DNA from: Pachyseris speciosa
Taxonomy: Eukaryota; Cnidaria; Anthozoa; Scleractinia; Pachyseridae
Length of the DNA: 64,000 nt
Assembly: GCA_016490735.1 (NCBI GenBank)
Contig: JAEMWC010000140.1
Location: forward strand, 920,001 to 984,000
Direction of reading: 5' to 3'
Shown: in pieces, positions 22,801 through 37,100 of the stretch
Position numbering within the stretch: position 1 is the stretch's first letter
Layout: every line of letters begins with the position of its first letter
Position numbers and translations under genes: made by a program
The notes under the pieces: generated by a model
What the model was told of the DNA's origin: nothing
Seen by the model: the letters and a program-made list of their open reading frames with translations, nothing else
Databases searched by the model: none

Positions 22801-25800
22801 CAGCCCACTTATGACGCCGAGTCCGAGAATCGACCCCGGGACAGATGGGTGGAAGGTGAGCGCTCTCACCACTGCGCCAACCCTGCTCCCCTACGGCCGG
22901 CTGGGTCACATCCTGAGTAGCAAATTTCAATTAAAAGTAGCATATGTTTAAGAGCTTTTTCTACAATTGCAGGGCAAGTTCGTTTTCGCTGCAAATAGTT
23001 TTTTACTTTGAAATAACTAAGAAAGAAAAGCCGTGGCGCACATACCACTTTGAACAGGCAGCATTGAATTTTGGAAAATTGGTAACTATAAGGCTCACAA
23101 CTACGCAAGGGTTCGTATAAAATTTTAAATGGAAATAGAGGAAAAAAGGGTGTAAAAATGTTGGTCATCTTACATTAAGGCTATTGTGTTCTTCTATGTT
23201 CACGCTTAACTATCCGTCATGTGTAACAAAGTATCAGCTGTCATGTGAATAGTTTTTATCAACCAAAGTACTTTTTTGCAATGTCTGCTTATTGCATTCG
23301 GTTACAGCATGACATTTCGGCACACAAGAAATTTGTGTTTTTTCCCTGTCAGGCTGTCCAGCGATATCAATGGATACTAGGCGTAAGTATACTTATGGGA
23401 AACTATGGGCCCAGATGCTTAAACCGAACATAACCGCCAACGATAACAATCACCTTAGACAAACTGAAGCTTATTGAGTTTTCTTGAACTTGGTCATCAT
23501 TTTCAGTTTTTCCAAAAGAACCATGGACATTGAAAATTTAACGTATAACCAGGGACTTCTATCTGAAAAAGATGGGGATTAAAACCCTAACGGAGGCTAC
23601 GGCTTTGGGTGTGAATCAAACTTTATTTGACCCCTAAAATGGCACAACTTTAAAATTGATTGACAAATATATGAGTTACGGTGAATGAATGGTAACAGCG
23701 ACGGCGCAATGCCTAGACCACACCGCACCAGTATTTTAATAAATTCTGGTTTCAAATTAGCTTAGACGATTTCCGTGACCTAGCCAATACACCGCCGAGG
23801 AAGGCTCTCTGGTTAGACTGAGTAGACAAAGCTGCATTCATTTCAGGCGGGGCGGGAAGCTAGTGGCTGAATTCGAGAACAGTTCTCGGACAAATAAATC
23901 GCCAATTGGCTGAAACCGAGAACAGTTACGGGAATGCTAAAACAAGAAAGCTCTACGGCACGGAAATCGTTCAGCGACAATTCAATGCTGAGTCACCCTA
24001 AGAGAGCGCGAAAGAAACGATCTAGGTCAACCTTTCGGTCGCTAACTCGAAGTTGTCTATTCTTCTCTTCCGGTCGTATTCTTTATGATTTTACCCTAGA
24101 GACCCCTTTTTCAAGGGGTAATGAGTCAAAATATACTCCAAAAAATTGAATTTATTTTTGTCTGAATTGAGTAAGCACTGTTGTATCCTGCTGCCCTGTA
24201 TCACATCATAGTGTTCTTCTGCTAGCCATTTCGCATTTTGAACCGAATTTTCGTATGTTCAATCGTTTGTTAGCAAAATAGCCAGTTTGGTTTTTACTCT
24301 TTGTACGTAATTAACACGTTGTTTGAATAGCAATCAAATACGTGCAAACGAAACATTGTAGCCATCTCTGGTCATTTGTTTCCATCTCTCGTCAACACGA
24401 ACTCCCGTCGAACTGGAACCCGCATTTCTGGTTTCCCTTGAAACTTCGAGTTATCGGGATAAGAACCAGCCAGAATTCAAAGCCCTTTCACAGGCAAAAA
24501 AGTGTGTCGGACAAAGTTCGTTTTCCCACTTATTAAATTTGAAATCATAGATCAGTATCTCTTGGTAGAGAGCACTGAAAGCTAATTACTTGGTTTCTTG
24601 TGACACTGGCATCAATTGGCTAAGACTGAGAACAGTTCTCACATTTTACAACAATAAGTCCTTTTGACACGCAAATTGTTCACTCGGAATTAATTGCATG
24701 CCGTTTTGATGCGTGCACAATTTTGTGGAATTTAAGGCGTATATGAAGGGAAGAACAAAACACGACCAAATGTCTCATTCGACAAACCTTTAGCTATATA
24801 TTGTGACGCTTATATAGCTGCTTTCGCTTTCTATAACACGGTGCCGATTAGCTACGACTGAGAATATACAAAGGCAATTGAGCCGAACCTGTCAAAATTA
24901 TGCCATCGTCTTTTGACGCCAAGTGGCTGAATTTGCGAACAGTTCTCAGCCTAAGAAAACCGAGAACAGTTATGGGAATCAAGTTAAAACAAGAAATCTC
25001 TGTGGCACGTACATCGTTCAGCGACAATTCAATGCGGAGTGATCTTGGGCCGAGAGCGAGAAAGAATTAATAAGAACCAGCCAGAATTCAAAGCCTTTTC
25101 ACAGGCAAGAAATTGTGATTGTCGGCCAAGTTCATTTTCACTCGTCGTCCTCATGATCCACTTAAACAATCATAGGTTAGGTAGAGAGTAATGAAAACGA
25201 AATTACTCCTTTTCTGGAATTAGAGTTCACCGACATCAGTCTATTGGCTAAGACTGAGAACAGTTCTCAAATCAACAATGAGTCCTTTTTATACGATCGG
25301 AAAACACACGCCAATTATGCCATCGTCTTCTGACGCTAAGTGGCTGAATTTGCGAACAGTTCTCCGATAAACAAAACGCCAACTGGCTGAACCCCAAACA
25401 AAAAGCTATACAGAGCGCGATAAAATACGTTAGATGGGTAATTCCCTCTAATATGCGAAACTTTACTGTCCGGTTTGCCGTAAATATACTATTTTTGGGA
25501 AGGCTACCGAGACATGTGATGAACGGAGATCAGTGACTTGACGAACGAAGTCTGCACCTCAAACACGCAAGTGCTCATAACCTCGTAACATGACACCTCG
25601 AAAGCCCCAGTTGTGTTTCATCATTTCGTAGTTTTCAGAAAAATTAATTCTTGCTTTTTAAGCGTTACATTTCAGCAGAATCTATTTGCTCCGTAGTCTG
25701 AAGAATTACTGATCATCTGTCCGCGAGAATAATCAGTTTATAAAGCTGTTTCAAGAGCATAAACAAGCGATATAAACAATGTCGATTGGCAGAAAACGAG

Positions 25801-28800
25801 AACGTTCTCAATTCTAAAAATATCTTGACCTAAATCATCCGCCGGGACCTTTCAATGCATGACACGAGATCGGGAATATTGTCCGGCGTGGTGGTTCGAT
25901 TGGCAGAAAACGAGAACAGTTCTCGTTCTCAATTCTAAAAATATCTTGACCTAAATCGCCCGCCGGGACCTTTCAATGCATGACACGAGATCGGGAATAT
26001 TGTCCGGCGTGGTGGTTCGATTGGCAGAAAACGAGAACAGTTCTCGTTCTCAATTCTAAAAATATCTTGACCTAAATCGCCCGCCGGGACCTTTCAATGC
26101 ATGACACGAGATCGGGAATATTGTCCGGCGTGGTGGTTCGATTGGCAGAAAACGAGAACAGTTCTCGTTCTCTATTCTAAAAATATCTTGACCTAAATCG
26201 CCCGCCGGCAACCTTTCACTGCGTGACACGAAATCGGGAATATTGTCCGGCGTGGCGCGGTTGGCGCGCGCTCAGGATAGATTTCAGAGAAAGGAGCTTG
26301 GAGTCGAACCGAAGAACGAAAATGATTGTACCAAACAGTAAATTATCAGAAGAGACAAGGTATTCTCCGAGCTGCCGAGGAAATAGTTGAAAAGGCCGTA
26401 ACGAAACAGTGCCTAAACAAGTGTGTGAAAATTTTGGCGCGAAATTCAGGGAAAATGATAACTCGCTTTCCAGATTTATGGACCAAAGAAAGCTCATGAA
26501 ATGTGCATTTGGACGACGGATCGACAAACTGTTGGTAAGTTGCCATCTTCCTTATGTATACGCCTTATAGAAAAGTAAAATGAAAAGGAGAATTTCACGT
26601 TGTATGGTTCGCAACGCAATTATGTGGAACTGTGTGGTTTAATTGAAAAGTTTCCAATTTAATGTCGCCAGTACATATTTTATTTTTGTTGATATGCTTA
26701 GTTGAAGAACCACGTTAAAATTTCGTTCGTGTAGGTAGTCGATATTCACAAAGTTTCAACTCCGGTATTATTGATAAAAGGCCATTGTGTAAACTCATTC
26801 ATGCGTAGTTAATAGATGATGACAAACAGACATTCGAGAATAATTGCTTATCGGTGATTCACGACAGATGCTTACCAGACATGTTGTTTTCAATTCAGAA
26901 TTCACCCGTTCTCATTGGTGGATACTGAGAACTGTTTCTAGTTTGAGAATGAATGTGATTTCATGCTCTCTTATTGGCCAAGGCTGGGAACAGTTCTCAG
27001 AGCGAGAAAAACATTATCAGTTTCCAGTTGAAAAGTGCATTTTCCACTTTGATATTGCACTCTGTTGATGGCAGCCGAGTGGAGAAATTTCAAGGCGAAA
27101 ATGAAAGCAAAAAGAATCAAAGGACAAAGAAAGAAGAAGGACACCATTAGCGCTTTTAACGACGACAAAGATACTTTACTTTATTAAGCACTGAGATATC
27201 TGGTAAAACCCAAAAATATTCAAGAATTGGTGCAAGGGAGTTCGTTTCCTATAAGTATGAAGAGTTTACGATTGAAAACATTCGAAGAGAATGCGAAAAA
27301 CACTTTGCAGTTAACAAGTCAATGAGCTGTGACATTCTAGCTGGAGAACAAGGGTAGTCCTGCAGTATGGTGAAGCAGATTCCAGATTCTAGAGTGATCC
27401 ATGTAAGCTTACGTTTTGTGGAACAAACTTGCTCGGACTTGGGGCAGATCTCATGGGCTCTGATCGCTTGTTGTGTCTCTGCGTCAGAAAATTTCCATTT
27501 CGCTGGTAGCAACTTCAGGCTAGGCCCACATTCTCTGGTGCTTAGTTTAGTAACTTACCTTCATCGGGTTTAACAACAGGAACTTGTTCCACAAAACGTA
27601 CTTGGATCACTCCGTAGAATCTGGAATCTGCTTCACCGTACTGCAGGACTACCCTTGTTCTCCAGCTAGAATGTCACAGCTCATTGACTTGTCGACTGCG
27701 AAGTGTTTTTCGCATTCTCTTCAAATGTTTTCAATCGTAAACTCTTCATACTTGTAGGAAACGAACTCCCTTGCACCAATTCTTGAATATTTTTGGTCTT
27801 TACCAGATATCACAGTGCTTAATAATTTGCTGCATGACTAAATTATCATTTTCGCCTTGAAATTTCTCCACTCGGCCACCATCTTGCTTGTTGCACTGCA
27901 CGTGGAGTTCTCATCGTGCAAAGCATCCTGATATACTATGATAGCCCCAGGCTCATGGAAAATTTCATTTTACTTTTGTTTTGTTTTGTTTTTATTTTTT
28001 TTATCTTGGTGTGATAACCATAGGCTCATGCTAAATTTAATTTTACTTTTGTTTTTCTTCTCATATTTGATTACATTTTTCTTTGCTTTTGGGTGCTGTT
28101 TACATTTCTCTTTCATTTAAGTTTTTTTTTATTTCATTTTATTTTTGATTTGCAAGGAATAAACATTTGATTTAAGTATTACTTGTCTTTTGTTTTACGT
28201 TTTCATTGAAATATCTGTTCATTGTAGAAGTTTTTTGGTAAAACCTTTGGCAAATTTCGAGCGATAGCTAAGGCCACCATACTATGGCATGAATGGAATG
28301 CACAATGAAATCGATGCTCTTCGTTTTCATCTTTTCAGGAAGATGGTTATATAGCAAGGGAATGTTTTCTTTTCAAGGGAAAATGTATGACAGTGTTTGT
28401 TGATGCAGCGAATTCCCGCACTCATTGTTGTAGAATGGTTTTACGAAAACAATCTCCAGCTTGTGTAGCTTAGTTTCACAAATTATGAACTGGGAACCAT
28501 GTCACATTCCAAAACAACTATTGCAAAAAGAATGTAGAAAATTGTGACGGCAGTGTTCTTACAAAACCATTAGAAGTTATGTCAACAATGTTTATAATAT
28601 ATTTATGGTCAAACTTCCGATTTTCTCGGCTATCTTGGTCAAACTTGTCAGTGATGATGATGATGACGATGATAACTTTATTTAAGTCTCAAGTCATTAT
28701 AGCCGAGCACAAGTGCTCAGTGGTGGTGAAAGGCAAAGCAAGTGGAATATTTAAAACAAATCTCCCTTGGCATGAAAACAGAATTAAATATACATGTATA

Positions 28801-31125
28801 CTGGAGTTGTAATCACAATTTCTTCATTTGTATCTCACGTGATTCATCGGTTTTCCTTTTTTGTGGTACAGTACGCAGTAATAAGTGAAGTGAATAGTCA
28901 CACAGTAAATCATTAACCGCTAAACAGTGATCTCTTCCACAAATGTTCCCACATGTTGATGTCTGTATTTAGAGCGTTGTGATGGTAATTAACTTGTCTT
29001 TTGTTTTGCAGAACAATGAACCACAAAGCAAAGGTATAAGCATGAATGACAAAAGCAAACATGCACATTTCAAGACCCATATATGCAAAACATGTGTGTG
29101 CCCTTTGCGTGTGCATAGTTCGTTTATCGTCAAGCTGCACCGTACCCAACAGTTTTCCCAGTTCATCCTGCCTGCCTAGTACATGACTGATGGAAAATGT
29201 TTGCATTGTGTTTAAGAAATATCTGTAAATCATTGGTAATTATTGTTGATTGATATTTATAAACACTTTTGTCTATCATTTTAGACAGCGACACAGTTGA
29301 GGTTGGCAACCAGAAAGCAGTCAGAGTTTTCCACAAGCAAGTTGCCAATGGAAAACACAGAAACACTCGCTGGCCATCAGAACTTGATGATTACTGTTGG
29401 TTTGTTCTTTACAAGGAAAACAAAGACACCATGGATGCAATAAGTCTGTTGAGCAAACTTCTCAAGATCAAAACAGGTATCTTTGGTTATGCAGGAACCA
29501 AGGACCGCAGGGCTGTCACCTCACAGTGGATCTCTGTTTACAGGGTACAAGCTGAACAGCTGCAGGGTCTAAATGCTAGCCTTAGGAACATATGTGTTGG
29601 AAACTTTAAGTACTGCAAAGAACCTCTTAAACTTGGTTCTCTGTCAGGGAACCATTTTGTGATCACCCTTCGCAGCATTACTGGAGATCATGGCAAGATT
29701 GAAGAGAGTTTGCAGTCTTTAAAACTGAATGGGTTTATTAACTACTATGGTCTACAGAGGTTTGGAACAACATCAGTGCCTACACATAAAATAGGTGTGT
29801 CTTTAATTTACAGTAGTGTAGAAGATCAAAATACTTTAAGTGTAATTTAGCTTACATGTAAGCTACATGCTCACTCAGACAGGTACATAACTTAAACAAT
29901 AATTGAGATGTTTAACAGTGCTTTCTTTGATAACTAGATGAAACATTTAGTTGGGTTTACATGTACATGTACATGTACATGTTGTGACCCTTAGCACACT
30001 TGCAGTGCTGTGTACTTTACAATGTACCTTATGACCTGTCAAAGTTTCCTTTCATCTGCAAGAACTTTAGGCATCTTTTCTCACACTTTTGTGATGACTT
30101 CCCCTCCAGCTGCAGATTGTATACTGATTGGAATTGCATGAACTGAGGAATGCAGAGTTGTTAGCTGTCATAATGCCAACATGCAGGTGACTCTCCTATG
30201 GTGGTGAGCCTCTGTACCCTCAGGCAGCCCTCAGGCAGCATGTTAAAAGTTTGCATTACAAGTGGGTCTTCTTTGTAACCCTGAGTCACAATAATTTTTC
30301 ACTTTTGCATAGGAAAGAAGACAGTCACTGCAGAATACAGAAAAGAAAATTTGCAGTGTAACTGTCCAAATTCGTTATGCAACATTTGCAGGTCGTTCGT
30401 TACTTCTCAGTAACTGGTCTGAAGCCATAGATTTGCTACTCAATCCACGAGATGGTGAACCAGATCACCTGACTGCTGCTCGTCAGCACTGGAAGGACAC
30501 AAAGAATGCGAAGGAGACCCTGCAGAAGATGCCGAAGGGGAAGTGCATTGAGAGTGATCTGCTGCAGGGGCTGATAAGAAATGGACCATCAGGACTGGTG
30601 AACGCTTTGCAGAGCATCTCCAGGAATACCAGACTCATGTACGTCCATGCCTACCAGAGTTATGTGTGGAACTGCATGGTGTCAAGACGCATTAAGGTAC
30701 TTTGCTACTTGATAGCAAATCAATTAAAACTCCATTATATTTTGTTTGCAGCACACAAAAGGTATGTAGGTATGTATAGTGTAGTTACATGTATGCAAGG
30801 CTTTCAAGTAGTATAGCATGGTATTTTCCATGGTACAATACAATTACCATGAGAAAGCTTTGCAAATTACCATTTTACACAGGTATGGCACAGTGGCGAG
30901 AGCACTCACCTTTCACCAAGGTGTCTCAGGTTCAATTCCCTTACTGAGTTTGTTGGTTTTCTATAATTCTGCTGTGACAATTTTTTCTCCGGGTACTCTG
31001 GTTTTCCTCTCTTCTCAAAAACCAATATTTGATTTGATTTGATTTGATTGTACTTGATTTATAGATTAGTACTGAGCTTCTGTGCTCGGCTAGAAAGATT
31101 TGAGACTTTAAAAAAGTTATCATCA

Positions 31126-31174
<49 letters not shown>

Positions 31175-34100
31175 CATCATTATTATTATTATTATTAGAA
31201 TCTGTGTAGTGCAAGTTGGGAAGGTTTGGTGGAGTTTGGATGAATGGTACAAATGACACAAATATATATCAATTGAAATGACTGATCTGAGGATCATTGG
31301 AATGAAATAATTATTGGGTACTATAACTGCCGATAAACGTTTCCAACTCGACGGAGGTTCACACGTAGAATGTAATTCCATAAACCGTAGGTTGAAACTA
31401 AAAGATAAACGAACTAAAGTTACAACATGAATAAAAAGAATTGCACCAACTGCCAACGAAATACAACTAACAAGAAACGATGATAAAGACTATACTTACA
31501 TTGTTACGGCTACTAAGAAACTGCGAAACAAACTGCCTTAGGCGAGATCCTAACTGCGGGAAACTAAAATAAGAAACTTGCGCGTAGCGCGACTGCCAAG
31601 AAATGACTCCCCAAAAAAGCAAGAAAACTAAGGCTTATAAGGCAAACACTGTAATTACATGCACAAAACGATGAGACAAAAAAAGGTGTAAATTGTGATG
31701 AACTGTAGAAAAAAGTCGGAACGAAGGTGTGACACACAAAACAATAAAACACTAACGAGCAGGCTACAGACTAGAAAACAAATTAGCGCCTAGGGATCTT
31801 ACATATTCCGGCCCCTAAGTGCGAAGTAGAACGAAGCACTTACAACATCGCTGCTAAGATATAGGCGAAAATTAGCTAACCTACTTATCTATATTAAGGG
31901 GCACTAAACTAAGCAATTGTTCCAGCGAAAGACAAAAACTACAAAAAAAAAATCTTTAGGAAAACGCCACTGGAATTGCTTCAAAGACAATGTCACTGTG
32001 TTATCTAACAAACTAGCTACTGTCCAAGAAATGCTTGAGAAAAGTTTTCAGGGCTCGGTGAGCTTTGATCCCTCTTTCTCAACCAGCAATACAAGCTTGT
32101 CGACAGGGCGCTCGAGTACGGTAGACTTCACTTTCACTCTGACTTTACGAACAAAACCTTTCTTGTCTGGAAGAACCTGTTGAATCCTTCCAAGAGGCCA
32201 GTAATTCCGAATGGTGTTCTCAGCAGCAACTAGCACAACATCTCCAACTGAAAGATTTCTGCGGGGATGAAGCCACTTCTGGCGGTTCTGTAGCAAAGGG
32301 AGGTACTCACGAGACCATCTCTTCCAAAAGATATCTGCTAGGTATTGGATTTGACGCCATCTGCGTCGCGAGAATAGGTCATCCTTTTGGAAAACACCTG
32401 GCGGCATGACAGAATCAGATTTCAGCAACAGGAGATGATTCGGCGTGAGAGGCTGCAAATCCCTACGGTCGCCGGAGACCACGGTTAAGGGGCGACTGTT
32501 TAAGATGCTCTCTACCTCACACATAAGGGTACTAAGGCCTTCGTCATCTGTAGTTTGTTCCTGGAGAAGAGCGCGTAAAATTCGTCGAACTGAGCGTATG
32601 CACCGCTCCCAAACACCACCGTGATGCGAACCATAAGGGGGGTTAAAGTTCCATTTGATGTTTTTCTGCAACATTGCTTCGTTAATCTTGTCGTGATTCC
32701 AGGCTTGAATTGACTCGCATAGTTCGCGCTCCCCGCTTGTGAAGTTAGTTCCGTTGTCCGAGCGTATCTCTTCTACTTGGCCTCGTCTAGCAATAAACCT
32801 TCGCAGCGCGAGCAGAAAGGAGTCGGTATCTAGGCTATGTGCTACTTCGATATGAACTGCGCGAACGGTTAGGCACGTAAAGATGACGCCGTATCTCTTG
32901 ACAAGACTTCTACAACGGCGCACCTGAAAAGGACCGAAACAATCCACACCAACAGCTGTGAAGGCAGGTTTGTCAGGAACCAAACGGTCTTCTGGTAAGT
33001 CGGCCATTTTCTGCTCGCAAAACGGTGCTTCGCGCCTTCGGCAACCGTAACAACCCGACAGGACTCTTCTGACTGAGGAGTTTGCTTTGATGATCCAATA
33101 TTTCTGGCGTATCATGCTCAACACATGCTGTCTCCCTGAATGACCTGAAAGCTTGTGATAATGATCAACGATAAGATTTGAGATATGGCTGCTCTTCGGC
33201 AAAATGATCTGGTGCTTAGCTTCAGGCGAGATAGGGGCACGAGCCAATCTTCCACCAACGCACAACAACCCGTCTTTCAGAACGGGGTCCAGTCTGAAGA
33301 GAGGACTGCTTCGCTTGACGCCTTTGCTGCTTCTCAGACTACTCAGCTCACTGAACTCCACTGGAAAAGCTGTCAGCTGAACATTTTTCAGTATGGCTTT
33401 CTCTGAATTCTTCATCTCTTCTAAGGTAATTAATGATGGATTTCTGACATCAGCTGAACGATTCCCTTCCGACCCTTAGCGGCCATTAGGAGGTTGTTTC
33501 GATAACGTAAGATCAACGCGATCGACTTCTTCAAACGATGCCAGCTAGAGAACTTCTGGAAACGGTCTGCTAGAGCCGAACTGGACAAGACAACCGATGC
33601 TGCCAAAGACGTTGTCCGGGACCTCACTACCGGATCAGGTTTTACTTCCGGGTCATCGTTCTGTAAAACAAGTGGGGTATCTAATTCCTTTCGCCACTGA
33701 CGGTCAGATTCCCACAAGAACTCCGGCCCCAATAGCCACCTCTCGCAGTTAAGCAATGCTTCAGCTGTTAAACCTCTAGACGTATGGTCGCCTGGATTCA
33801 AGGTTCCCTCCACATGGTACCATTGGTCTGGACTAGAGCTGTCTCGTATTATTGCAATGCGATTAGCGACAAAGGTGTGGAAGCGCCTGTTCTCGTTTTT
33901 AACGTAGCGCAGCACGGACATGCTGTCGGTCCAAAATACAGAAGGGTTGCTGAGTGGCATTTCAAACTCTCTCTTGAGCATCCTGTCTTGACAAACAGAT
34001 AAGGTTGCTGCAGATAACTCTAAACGAGGGATAGAGACAGACTTCAAAGGCGCTAAACGGGACTTGGCAAATAGGAACGCACGGTGCACTCTGCCCTCTC

Positions 34101-37100
34101 CGTTGACCAAACGCAGGTAGGAGACAGAGCCGTACGCAACTTCTGACGCGTCGGAGAAATGATGAAGCTGACTGGAAACCACTGGACCAAAGTCTTCCGG
34201 TATCACAGAACGATCAATAGAAAACGATGAAAGCTTCGGAAGATCGTTAAGCCACTTCTCCCAACTTGAACTGTACACGGGGGGAACTTCGTCGTCCCAT
34301 CCTAGCTTAACGCGGCAAAGATCTTGGAGAACTTGTTTTGCTACCAGAACGAAAGGCGAGACAAAGCCCAGAGGGTCAAAGACGCTGCTGACGACAGACA
34401 AAATGCCTCTGCATGTAGGTGGCCGAGGTTTAATGCAAGTGTCGAAGGAGAAGGTGTCTGATTCGACACACCATCGAATGCCAAGTGCTCGTTGAGCTGG
34501 TAACTCGTCTTTGCGGAGGTCGAGCCTTTTGAACTGCGTGGAACGTTCTGACTCAGGAATGGATTGGAGCACCTTTCGACTATTGCTGACCCATTTCGTG
34601 AGCTTAAAGCCACCTCGTAACAGTAGAGCTTGCAAGTTGGTGACATGGGTGATTGCAGCAGTTTCTGAGGATAGGGACTTGAGGCAGTCGTCCACATAGA
34701 AGTTTCTCTTTACGGTATTTATCACTTCGGGAGGAAAGCAATCCCTGTTGTCCTCTGCAGTCCTTCGAAGTGCGAAATTAGCGCAAGCCAGTGACGATAT
34801 GGCTCCAAACAAGTGGACAAGCATCTGGTATTCTTGTGCGTCTCGCGCCATATTACCATCCTCCCACCAGAGGAAGCGCAGGAAGGAAGTGTCGTGATCC
34901 GGAACTCGCACCTGATGAAACATGGCTTCTATGTCTGCCATGACTGCGACTCTGTCCTTGCGGAACCTTGTCAGCACTCCAACAAGTGAATTGGTCAGGT
35001 CCGGACCTTTGTGCAACATGCTGTTGAGTGACAATCCCTTGAACTTTGCAGAACAATCGAAGACTACTCTGATCTTGCCTGGTTTATGGGGATGGTACAC
35101 ACCATGGTGGGGTATAATTATACCACGCTTTACCCTCATCGGGACTAGCCTGGTCAGGAGGTACTTTGCGTGCATAGCCCTTGGCCATCAGGTCTGACAT
35201 GAAGGCTCTGTAATCATCACACAACTTGGAATCTTTTTCTAACCTTCTCTTCAACCAACTGACGCGCGTCAAGGCCTGCGACTTGTTGTTGGGAACTAAG
35301 GCTTCAGGACTTTTAAATGGTAACGGGATTTCATAATGCCCGAACTTTAGCTGTATTTTCTCAGCGTTCTGCATAAAGCAGCGTTCATCTTGAGACATCT
35401 CTGTTGCATCATCTGCGGAAATGTCACCAAAGTCGCGATTGTAGAAGTTCTCTACCATAAACTGGAGCTGGGGATTGACTTTAACGAAGAAACCTGAGGT
35501 TTGAGATCCCTTACGACAACGTCCCAAAGGACCGTTCACAGCCCATCCAATGCGTGTCCTTGACGCGTAGGGGCCACCGTCCTGACTGTGCCTCATTTCG
35601 ACTGGATCAAGTGCTTCTGGCACGTCGCTGGCAATTAGAAGCCCTATCTCAGCATCAGCATGGGGTATGAAGACGTCATGCAAATAGGGCCAACGATCCA
35701 CATCTTCTTGAGTCGGAATGTCTTCAACACTAACTGGAATCTCTGGTCTAGTATACAGGATAGGGAGGTTGACAAAATCGTTCTCGTCAAGGTCAGACAC
35801 AACCAGGTCACGGATCAGGTAACTGTCAACTGGACTGTTCTTCTTCTCCAAAGTGGAAAGAGAAATCTTCACCTTTGCAGCGTCGACTCCAAGTTGCTTC
35901 ATTAACGATTCAGTACAGAAGGTGGCACTGCTCCCATTATCTAAAAATGCGTAAGTGATAACCGACTTGTTGTTATCTTTCGAGCGGACCTTGACAGGAA
36001 TGACAGCCAGAGCTGTCCTACGGCGGGCTTCCTGGTTAGGACCATTTGGACACTTGTCTGTATTTACCATGCCATTCAGCACAGGGGCTTCAGTGCTGTT
36101 CTCGGTACCGACACCAACGTCCACTGAGGACTTCTCACGATTACTCGACGTGTGGAGGACTGTGGGATGCTTGCGAGTGCAGTTAGGAATTTTGCAGGCC
36201 TTTCTCTCAGGACAAAGTCTTGCCACATGCTTGTCAGACAGGCAGCCAAAGCAAAGCCTCTTAGATGCTAGGAACTTGATACGCTCTTGATATGGTTTCC
36301 ATCTAAGCAAATGGCAGTCTTCTAAGGCGTGGTTCCTTTGGCAGAATAGGCACAGGCTGGGCTGGACGTTCGCAGCAGCAGCATCAGCACAAGAATTATG
36401 TTCTCCACATACGCATTGACTGCTCTGCACCTGGGTAACAAAGGTCGATGTCTTTGGCTTGGAAGGTTTAAAACCATGGGATCCTTGAGGCGCTCTTCGC
36501 GATCTGAAATCAGAACTTGACTGACCCTTGTCCAAGATATCCCCGAAGACTGGATTTGTAGCAATCCTTGCCTCTTGATCAACAAAGGCCACAAGGTCGC
36601 TAAATTTCACTGGTCTTAACTGCAACTCCATAATGTCATCGACACAGCGACGCCATCTCTCTCTCATACTAAACGGCAGCTTGAAAATCAACTTCTGAAT
36701 ATTGCCTGGCTGGTCGAACTTTGATGCGTACTGACTGCTCGCTAAGGCATTTCTACAGCTTGAGAGGAAGATCGCAAACTTGCTAAGCGCTGAGCCATCT
36801 TCTGGCTTTATGGGGGGCCAACCCAAAGCTTTAGATTCATATGCTGAGGCGATCCGGTATTCATCTCCAAACTTTCTTTTAAGAAGTCTGCGTGCCTCTT
36901 CGTATCCCTCATCAGGGGGTAAATGCTGGCATGATCGTATCAGTTCCTTAACGTCTCCAGCGGTATACTGCTCAAGGTAATAAAGCCTTTCCGTACTACT
37001 TTGGGTGCGAGATTCTATCAGACTCTCAAAGGCCCGAACAAAGCTACGATAGTCCACAGGATTCCCATCAAAGATGGGAACACGAGGCTGAGGAAGTTTG

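Larger units (their letters stand above)
23722..28287. repeat. Giant inverted repeat, right arm (4.6 kb)
   Basis: This is the reverse complement of 11502-15314. It is longer because of the foldback block at 27068-27883. The inner boundary is near TGGTGCGGT and the outer boundary near TATAGTATGGTGGCC, reading the minus strand. The palindrome/CCAAT motifs and the four-unit tandem array are mirrored here. Confidence 0.85.

Noticed and set aside
33784..35197. Plus-strand open frames inside the BEL element
   Set aside because: They are antisense shadows of the RT and gag frames.
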